A DNA stretch of 64,000 bases, taken from Anolis sagrei (Eukaryota; Chordata; Lepidosauria; Squamata; Anolidae). The translations under genes and the position numbers were made by a program. The stretch spans positions 20,468,375 to 20,532,374 of the forward strand of contig NC_090034.1 in assembly GCF_037176765.1 (NCBI RefSeq). Reading direction: 5' to 3'. Shown piece by piece: positions 56,672 to 64,000 of the stretch (position 1 is the first letter of the stretch; each line of letters begins with the position of its first letter). The notes below the pieces were generated by a model. That model did not search any database, was not told the DNA's origin, and worked only from the letters and a program-made list of their open reading frames with translations.

Positions 56672-59600
56672 CGAAAAACATACTTTATTTATAATCTGCC
56701 CTATCTCCCTGAGGGGACTATGATGCTGCTGCTGCTGCTGCTGATGATGATGATGATTAGCCTGGAACAATGTATTTTTCTCCCCAGGCACCAACAACTT
56801 TCCTAGAACCATCATTCCACCACAAGAACAGCCTGGTAGAAACACAGCTCAGCACATTCCTTCTCCTTCCAGCCATTCCTTTCTGGCTGAAGTTTAACCC
56901 GACACCTTGGGTTCTTCAGGCCCCGACTGGGCCCTTTGCCCCCATTAACGGCCATTGTCTAATCTTTTTCCCTGAGAAGCACATTCAAATCGTGGTTTTT
57001 GCAAGGCCAAGGCTATTAAATGACAGATTTATGGCGAGTGGATGCTCCCGAGACTGTAACTGAGCTGGCACGGATGGGCAGACACTTGGAGCTGTGCCAA
57101 AGATTTTGGATGGAATACAAACAATGGGATTTGGGGAGTTGTTATTGGGAGAAGCACTGGCTAAGGACCTGATAAAATTACAACTCTCAGGATGCCATGG
57201 TGTTGGAATTCAACCACATCCTGCACAAGCTTGTTTTCTTCATTGAGGACTTAGATCGGTAAATGAGTAATTTGCCAGGGAAAACGCCCTTCTTCTATTG
57301 GCCCTCCATCTGCCTATCACTCTATTCCCTCCTCTATCCCTTTCTTTGTTAGACTGATACTTCTCAGGGACTTGCAACTAAAATGGTGCCAAACTGTGTT
57401 AACTGTCCAATGTAGATGCAGCCATAGAAGGCCTTGCTCACCCTTCGCTGCCATGGTCGGCCCTCCCGCTCTCCTCTCCAGAGGCATCTTTGCCCAGTTT
57501 GTACAGGTTCATCTTTGTCTCCAGGGTCATCTGCAGGGATCCCGTGTAGGTCACTTCCATATCTACCCAAAGCCCTGCAATGCAGCATAGAGAGGAAAAG
57601 TTCACACCTAATAACATGATTGTTGTTCTTGGGTTATAAAAGTCATTTTCTAATTGGCATTTCTATACTACGGTGGGACCAGATCTGTAGAGAGAACGCC
57701 TCTCTAAGAATCGCTAGGACCTCCAATGCAATACTATGACGTGCTGGGACCAGAAAGTCAAGTAATACCATGATGCTCAATTGCTTCCATGGCTTCAGAT
57801 ACTGGGAATGTGTCCTGCTCACCTTGACTGTCGACCGTGGGGCTGGATGCACTCATGATGTGCGGGATGCAGTCCCCCATGTCCAGTTCGGTCAAGGTGA
57901 GTTCATTCATGAAGTAGGGGAGCTGCACGGGAGGGGAGGCAAAGCAAAGTTAGTGAGACATTTGCAATTGGAAAGATCTCTCCACTTTGATGGAAGCTTA
58001 TGGGACTTGCATTGCTCCTCTTTATTTATTTATTTATCTATTTATTTATCTATTTACTATATTTGTATCCTGCCTTTCTCAACCTGGAGGGACTCAAGGT
58101 GGCCAAAGCTGTCTCCCAAAGACTGCTTGGATATATCTGCAGATGCATCTATTTATTTATTTATTTATTTGCTACATTTATATACCGCTTTTCTCCCCCT
58201 AAGGGAGCTCAAAGCGGTTTCCAACATTATAAAGGCAAAATTCAATGCCGTACATACATGTGAAAACCAAAAGATATAACTATAAATTAACCTAACCAAA
58301 TTAAAACATAAACATTAAAGAACATTTAGACATAAAGCATACAAAAATTAAACATCAATAATATAATAACATTTATATTAAAACCCACCAATAAACAACA
58401 TAATTTAAAAACAGTTATTAAAATCACACCATCCAAAATCAAGTCGTTCCATTGGTCTGTTCACTATTCCTTATTATTGTATTGCACTATAAGCTTTGCT
58501 GTCTGAAAAATTGGTTACATAACCACGTTTTTACTTTCTTCCTGAATTTCAGGAGGGAGGGGGCTGCTCTAATTTCACTAGGGAGGGAATTCCACAATCG
58601 AGGGCCACCACTGAGAAGGCCCTGTCTCTCATCCCCACCAGTCATGCTTGGATCATAGAAGGAGATACATTTGGACAGGTAAGCTGGGCTGGAACCGTTT
58701 AGGGCTTTATAGACTAAAGCCAGCACTTTGAATTATGCTCACTAGCAGACGGGCAGCCAGTGGAGCCAACACAACAGAGGGGTGGTATGCTCCCTGTACA
58801 CTGCCCCAGTTAGAAATCTGGCTACACTGTAGAATGAATGCAGGCAGATGTCACTTTAACCTCCATGGCTCAATGCCTTGGAATGATAGGAATTCTAGTT
58901 TTACAGGGTCTTTTAGCCTTCTCTGCCAAAGGATGCAGTGTTCTATGATTCCATGAGTCTATAGCATTAGACCATGGCAATTCAACTGCATTAATTCTAC
59001 AGTATAAACATACTGTAGAGATATTAGTAGCAGTCGTAGTATAAAAAGATTCTGATGCTGATGCTGGAAACAGATTATTATTAATAACTAGCTGTACCCT
59101 GCCACGCGTTGCTGTGGCCTATAGTAAATCTTTTCATAGTAGAGGTAGATATCTGGTCTATTATGAAAGAGAGGTACCTTCTCTCTTTCCTTCATTCCCT
59201 CCCCCTTTCTTCCTTTGCCTCCTATCTTCCCTCCATGTTTCCTTCCTTAATTCCCTTTTTTCTTTCCTTCTCTCCTTCCTTCCTTCTCTCCTTCCTTCTT
59301 TCCCCTTTTTCTTTCCCTCCCTCTTTCTCTCATTTCTTTCTTCTCTACCTCTTTCCTTCCTTCCGCCTTTTTCTTTCTCTTCTGCTGTCTCTCTTATCTT
59401 TCCTTCCATCTTTCCTTTTCTTCTTCCTTCTTTCTCTTACTTTCCTTCCTTTCCCCTTGTCTTCCCAACTTGTCTTGAGAGGTGGGTCTGAGGCCTACCT
59501 GGCGGGGATGTTGTGTTGGGGAAGGCCCTGAAGGGAGGCAGGCCTCGCTCTCCTCTTTCTCTCTCTCTCTCTCTCCCTCCCTTCCTTCCGCTGGCGCCAC

Positions 59601-62600
59601 TGACGTCACTGCCCTGCGCCCCGTCTGGGTGACGTCACGCGCCCGCCGAGAGATGGTTTTGACAGGGGGGAAGGGGGTAGGTGGGGTTAGAAGGAGGCGG
59701 GGCTTGGAGGCGGCGTGGGCGGGGTTAGGAGGAGGAGGAGGAATGGTTTTGACAGGGGGGAAGGGGGTGGGCGGGGTTAGAATGGGGTGGGGCTTGGAGG
59801 CGGCGTGGGCGGGGTTAGATGAAGGAGGAGGGATGGTTTTGACAGGGGGGAAGGAGGTGGGCGGGGTTAGAAGGGGCGGGACTTGGAGGCAGCATGGGCA
59901 GGGTTAGATGGAGGAGGGGGAGGAGGAATGGTTTTGACGGCGGGAAGCGGCGCGGCGAGGCTTGGAGTAGGCGGGGTGGGGCTTGGAGGCGGCGTGAGCA
60001 GGGTAAGATGAAGGAGGAGATGGTTTTGACAGGGCGGGAAGCGGCGCGGCAGGAGGATGGGGGTGTGGCTTGCACGGAGGGAGCATTGGCCAGCAGGCCA
60101 TGTGCGCGCGCCAGGGAACTTGCGGCTGGGTGCCATTGCGCATGCTCAGTTGTTTTGTCATTTTGTGAGTGTGTTGTTGTGTTGTTTTTCATTTTGATTG
60201 GGTTTGTTTGTACCTAGTGGGTTGAGGTATGTGCATGGGAATTTTGGTTAATTTCCGTTGGGGGTTTTTTGAGTTTTGCTGTTCCGTTTAACGCCCCTTT
60301 CAAATTTATATATATAGATTATTAATTATTTTATTAGCATTAGCATTGCTCACTGGAGGGAAAGATACTAGAGACAAAGTTGAAGTACTTTGGCCACATC
60401 ATGAGGAGACAGGAAAGCCTAGAGAAGACAATTATGCTGGGGAAAGTGGAAGGCAAAAGGAAGAGGGGCCGACCAAGGGCAAGATGGATGGATGGCATCC
60501 TTGAAGTGACTGGACTGACCTTGAGGGAGCTGGGGGTGGTGACGGCCGACAGGGAGCTCTGGCGTAGGCTGGTCCATGAGGTCACGAAGAGTCGGAGACG
60601 ACTGAACGAATGAACAACAACAAAAGCATTGCTGAATTTATTTTACTGGAAACATTATTACTATTAGCATTATTATGAGCATTAGCATTGTTAGCATTAT
60701 TTTGCTGGAAACATTATTATTGCTAGCATTGTTAGCATTTGCTGGAAACATTGTATTATTTTACTGACACAAAAACACAGTATGTCACAGCCAATGAGAT
60801 ATATATACACTAGATTTTGTGTAACAAAATCACAAGTCAAACACTTCCCAAGCATTTAGGACTGTGTGATGTATTTTCGAATGATGCACACAGATCCAAG
60901 AAAGGTGGCCTTTTGCAGTTGACAAATCATTATTTTGTTGGTGTTTATTGTTTTCAATAAATTAATAATAATAATAACAATAATAATAATAATAATAATA
61001 AATTATTAATAATAATAAATAATAATTAGCATTATTAGCATTGTTATCATTTTCTATCCCACTTTCCCCCAACAGGTGATAACAGCATCTTCAAACAACA
61101 CACATTAAAAACAAAACAAGAGTCCATCAAAGTAGAAATATTATGATTTTTTTAAAAAAAGAAATCACAACTAAAACATCAAAACCCTTTAAAAAATCAT
61201 TTTGATGTTTATCTTTGGATCACGATCAAAAGAGAAACACAGGGTGACAACAACAGCAATAATGAAAATGGTGGTGATTATGATGCTTTTATGTTTATTT
61301 GGGGGCATCTCCATCAACAATACAAGACAAAGGGGTGAGAAGAGGGAGTGATGCTGGGAATGATTCCTCACCTTAATTCTGCCCAGTTTCTTCTGGATCT
61401 TGTTTGAGACCTGGTCGGCCCAGTATTTCTCCCTGAGGAAGTCCCAAAAGATCCGGCCGAGCACCGCATTGACCCATGCCGTGGGAGGTCCGCCCGTCAG
61501 ATTCGCCTCCCCCTGAATCTAAAAAGGACAAAAAGGAGTTTGCAATGGTGGTTTGAGCATCGTTCCGAAATCCCATAAGCCAGGCTTCAAAGCTATGGTA
61601 AGCTTTGATGGAAACATTTCATACAGTTGCCTGGAGGGCCTAAGACACTTGCATCAAACCCACGTCCCACGGGCCGATTATGGCCCACCATGTCCTTTTG
61701 TGCAGCCCTCCTCCAGATGCCTGACTGCATCTCCTATATTTTGGGAGTCATGGTGCAAGAATGCCTGGAACGGTTTGGCTTGCGATCAGTATTGCCAGGT
61801 GTCCTGTATTTAAAGGGACAGTCCCTTATTTCAAGCAAACCTCCCATGTCCTGTTTTCTTGCTCTTCACGTCCCATATTTCGGGCAGGACTGGTCTCTAG
61901 GGCACCAAAAAACAAGGCTTGCTCCCTCTTCCTTAGGACATAATGCCTGACTTTAATATAATTTTTGATCTTTTCCCAACCTTGGAACTATAAATGCTGT
62001 TGGGCTTGCAATCCGCATTGTCCACAGCTAATCAAAAGGGGTGGGAGTTGTCATTCAGTAACATCAGGGGATCCAACAAGGATTATAGACTAAAGAGTGC
62101 TATGTAAACAAAACCACAGCTTTCCCTCTGTCTCTACACACTTTCTGTCTTTGGATTCAACAGCCCTTTGAAGGCAACCCTAATATGGTGGAGGTGGCCC
62201 ACCATGGAAATGAGTTGGAAATGATTGGCCTAGAACATTACTGGAGGGCTCTCCAATGCATTCAATCAGGGGTCCTCAGACATTTAAGCAGGGGGCGAGT
62301 TCAGGGTTCCTCCGACTGTTGGGAGGGGTGGGACAATAGTTTCTTGTTGTTGTTGTTGTTTTGGGGGGAAATAGAGAGAGGAGAAGAAAGGAAAGGAGAG
62401 TTAAGGAGCAAGAAGTTGGTGGCCCAGGGCAATATAGCTAATACTAGAGAGGAAAGTTTGAGGACCCTTGGGCTGAAAACCAAGCTGATAGCGATATAGA
62501 TGTCCCAAGTGTCACATCACCCTCTGTCCTCACCCTTTTGGGGTCTGGGCTGCTGGCAGCGCTGGGGCAGGGGCTCTGGGTCGGGCTGGCCTCACTCGCC

Positions 62601-62769
62601 GGAGGCACCACCCGCGACATGTATGCGCCATAGTCCAAAAGGAGCTTCTCCCGGAGGCTGACCGCTAACTCCTTGGGTTTGAGGGCCGCCGGGAGGTCCT
62701 CTGTGCTGCCCCGGCTGCTGCTGCTGCCACTGCTCTCACTGTGGGGGGCTTTCCCGGAGGGGCTCACAC
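53559..62769 (-). CDS. TEX2-like SMP-domain protein, C-terminal exons, 5'-partial
   Basis: TEX2 is an ER membrane protein whose SMP (TULIP-type) domain binds and transfers lipids at contact sites. Eight exons: 62534-62769, 61372-61518, 57823-57922, 57442-57574, 55276-55419, 54697-54909, 54264-54384 and 53559-53708, all in phase. They give the last 413 aa of a protein whose human relative is about 1100 aa. The SMP domain begins near TAWVNAVLGRIFWDFLREKY and continues through LPYFMNELTLTELDMGDCIP and VTYTGSLQMTLETKMNLYKL. An acidic Ser-rich linker (ADSEAESSSAGSSEEEDAPP) splits it before FVDKIAKSKYFQKATENEF, IPPPPTDRVW and KVLVMPNMDDL. The conserved blocks are close to human TEX2, but the tail and linkers differ clearly, so I read it as a TEX2 paralogue rather than the 17q23 orthologue (inference). 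Introns carry compound microsatellites, an L2-like LINE and a BovB. Confidence 0.93.
54063..54215 (-). mobile_element. R4-like fragment with (ATT)n
   Basis: 'gatgagtgcacagcagacaa', 'ggatcacatgtcggacactt' and 'actgacacaaaaacacagta', as in 7330-7420 and 60755. Preceded by (TTG)n at 53937-53970 and (ATT)n at 54024-54063. Confidence 0.6.
54440..54690 (-). mobile_element. Two CR1 3' ends
   Basis: Two successive copies of 'aagggccatccagtccaac' with CR1 tail text, between two TEX2-like exons. Confidence 0.75.
55678..56760. repeat. Compound microsatellite with a recurrent dyad motif
   Basis: (ATT)n at 55683-55730 is followed by (CTC)n, (CTT)n, (CAT)n, (CAG/CAA)n and (GAT)n blocks, punctuated about every 100 bp by 'gcctggcattgttccaggc' or close variants. 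Intron of the TEX2-like gene. Confidence 0.9.
56790..57360. other. Unique intronic stretch
   Basis: 56790-57090 is non-repetitive; an old MITE lies at about 57100-57230. I see no exon. Confidence 0.4.
58015..58740 (-). mobile_element. L2-like LINE 3' end
   Basis: The minus-strand frame LVYKALNGSSPAYLSKCISF ... GPRLWNSLPSEIRAAPSLL and FRKKVKTWLCNQFF is the C terminus of the L2/CR1 group. A tail with (TTTA)n and 'tataccgcttttctccccct' follows. Confidence 0.85.
59178..59470. repeat. Polypyrimidine (CCTT/CTTT)n tract
   Basis: Nearly pure C/T over about 290 bp, a sequence class able to form triplex (H-DNA). Open frames across it are artefacts. Confidence 0.9.
59640..60060. repeat. CpG-rich minisatellite of about 75-100 bp units
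   Basis: Five units of 'ggtnttgacaggggggaagg' and 'ggcggggcttggaggcggcg' type. G-runs on the plus strand could form quadruplexes. Confidence 0.85.
60340..60625 (+). mobile_element. BovB (RTE) LINE 3' end
   Basis: The plus-strand frame reads KYFGHIMRRQESLEKTIMLG, KRGRPRARWMDGI and DRELWRRLVHEVTKSRRRL, then tgaacaacaacaa, the usual RTE/BovB C terminus and tail. Confidence 0.85.
60755..61020 (-). mobile_element. R4-like fragment with (AAT)n
   Basis: 'actgacacaaaaacacagta', 'ccaagaaaggtggccttttg' and 'ttgttggtgtttattgtttt', then an AAT run at 60960-61025. 61025-61370 is unremarkable intron with an L2-like tail near 61055. Confidence 0.6.
61520..62260. other. Unique-looking TEX2-like intron
   Basis: No recognisable element or exon. 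'gtcctgtatttaaagggaca' and 'cgtcccatatttcgggcagg' near 61800-61890 are loosely inverted and may be an old MITE. Confidence 0.35.
62267..62470. mobile_element. hAT-like fragment
   Basis: It begins caggggtcctcagacattta and ends gaaagtttgaggacccttg, inverse termini of the family at 19432-19798. No clear target duplication. A (TTG)n run lies at 62343-62362. Confidence 0.65.
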
Positions 62770-63145
62770 CTGGGCAAGAGGAAGAGGCGAGGTTAAGGAG
62801 GAGGCTCATTTGGCCCACCCGAATGGAGAAGAACAACGTCCTGTTTAGGACTGCACCTCCCAGAATCCCCCAGGCAATAACTGTTAGCAGTGTATGGCGA
62901 ACATCAGTGGTAGTCTACGACCGAACAGCTTTCAAAATGGCAATGTTTCATTCTCTGTTAATATTTATATTCTGTAGGTTTTTTAATTGGATAGTTTTTT
63001 TTAAGGTTGTGAGCTGCTTTGGGTATTGGGTACGCAAAGAAAAGTGGGGTACAAATACATATATTATTAATGATGATGACAACGATGATAATAAATAATA
63101 ATAATAATAATAATAATAATAATTACTATTATTATTATTATTATT

Positions 63146-63395
63146 ATTAGGTTGTATGGCCATGTTCCAGAAGCATTCTCTCCTGAAGTTACACCCACAT
63201 CTATGGCAGGCATCCTCAGAGGTTGTGAGGTCTGTTGGAAACTAGGCAAGTGGGGTTTATATATCTGTGGAATAATGTCCAGGGTGGGAGAAAGAACTCT
63301 TGTCTATTGGAGGCAAATGTGAATGTTGCAGTTAGCCACCTTGATTAGCATTGAATGCCCTTGCAGCTTCAAAGCCTTGCTGGCTGCTTTAAAAT
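63146..63395 (-). mobile_element. Penelope-like element 3' end
   Basis: The minus strand ends in the terminal repeat with a decayed ribozyme-like core (CTGAGGATGCC near 63205-63215). (ATT)n and (AAT)n adjoin at 63090-63148. Confidence 0.75.
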
Positions 63396-63545
63396 CAGAA
63401 CAGTAAAGAAAGAACAACACTCAAAAACAGGGAAATTCCACTCAAGAAACAATCAGGGTCAGGTAAACACCTCCCAACAAAGGATTTCCCCAGGCAGAAA
63501 GCAGTCAAGCCTTGAAACTGCAAAGCTATCAATGGTCAAACATGG
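63396..63545 (+). mobile_element. Penelope-like fragment, opposite orientation
   Basis: Plus-strand text 'aaagaacaacactcaaaaac ... aacctgaaactgcaaagc'-like, parallel to 34150-34330. It abuts the previous copy head to head. Confidence 0.6.
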
Positions 63546-63980
63546 AAGGTCTAACCAAGTTCCATATAATGAACTGTGGAGTGTCAGTGAAGTGGCAGAG
63601 GTAGAAGATATCACACGTGTCCTGTTTAGTTGTAACTTGCATAAGAGAGAAACCAATACCTCGGACCATACATTATAAAAGACATACTAGGATCCTTATA
63701 GTAAAACTATATTTTTATTGGCCAGCCAGAATACCAAAATAACATACAAAATGGCCCTTTTTCTTTATAAAGCAACTCAGTTGAGAACTGCATATTTGCA
63801 GTTGATTGGGGTGATGCAGATATTTGATCTAGATCGAAAGCTTGATCCCTTGTTAACAGCTTGTTTATTTTTACTTTTGTTGTACTGTGGGTTGTATGTG
63901 TATGTGTTAAATGTGTTTGCCAAGTGTTTTGATATGGCCAATGGGCTAATCAATAAAACATACTACTAACTTCAAAGATT
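63546..63980 (+). mobile_element. LINE 3' end with Cys/His C terminus
   Basis: The plus-strand frame includes ELWSVSEVAEVEDITRVLFS and then C-x-L-H. A 3'UTR ending aatcaataaaacatactact follows. Probably I/Vingi-like, like 44070-44660, but diverged. Confidence 0.5.
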
Positions 63981-64000
63981 CTATAGCTTGTGGAGGTTGA

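Larger units (their letters stand above)
59087..60320. mobile_element. Unclassified element carrying low-complexity arrays
   Basis: It starts ctagctgtaccctgccacgc and ends tatatatatagatt, boundaries that recur in squamate-type repeats. It contains a 290-bp polypyrimidine tract (59178-59470) and a CpG-rich minisatellite (59640-60060). No coding sequence. Confidence 0.5.

Noticed and set aside
55577-56845. Open frames with poly-Leu, poly-Ser, poly-Arg or poly-Pro
   Set aside because: Trinucleotide repeat translation; no flanking splice or start context.

Overview
This is about 64 kb of vertebrate nuclear DNA, most likely from a squamate reptile and probably a lizard (inference). The coding exons are typical of amniotes. 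The repeat content is squamate-like: CR1, L2-like, R4-like and BovB LINEs, Penelope-like elements (PLEs), SPIN-like and other hAT elements, tRNA-derived SINEs, and very many (ATT)n, (GATA)n and other microsatellites. There is no bacterial operon structure, CRISPR array or confirmed small-RNA gene. I saw no LTR retrovirus or Polinton that I could support.

Four host genes were recovered by joining exons at splice sites. (1) USP7, + strand, last ten coding exons 548-10537, with a 3'UTR to about 12172; its 5' part lies left of the window. (2) A LITAF-domain gene, - strand, 17414-14331, four coding exons, 234 aa, facing USP7 tail to tail. (3) CIAO3 (NARFL), - strand, complete, 49971-36850, 11 exons, 477 aa, with all eight Fe-S cysteines at the same positions as in the human protein. 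(4) A TEX2-like SMP-domain gene, - strand, last eight coding exons 62769-53559; its 5' part lies right of the window. Every exon junction keeps the reading frame. The products belong to unrelated pathways (deubiquitination, late endosome/lysosome membrane, cytosolic Fe-S assembly, ER lipid transfer), so they are neighbours by synteny, not a functional cluster. As I recall it, the human USP7 and CIAO3 genes both lie on 16p13 but far apart, so this block is rearranged relative to mammals.

Layout: 0-12 kb USP7 with intronic repeats; 12-17.4 kb the LITAF-like gene; 17.4-36.5 kb a gene-poor block full of transposons, including a near full-length CR1 (28635-33472) nested in a PLE and a SPIN-like element inside a minisatellite; 36.5-50 kb CIAO3; 50-51.4 kb a (GATA)n block beside the CIAO3 promoter; 53.5-64 kb the TEX2-like gene.

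Most notable observations: a tandem array in CIAO3 intron 6 that has copied the exon-6 5' splice site about five times; a degenerate duplicate of a USP7 exon; hammerhead-ribozyme-like cores in the PLE ends, including an inverted pair with a 14-bp target duplication; TATA-bearing 5' monomers in the CR1; a USP7 3' splice site whose pyrimidine tract is a (CTTT)n microsatellite; a USP7 GC-AG intron; and an unidentified well-formed exon at 27360-27478.
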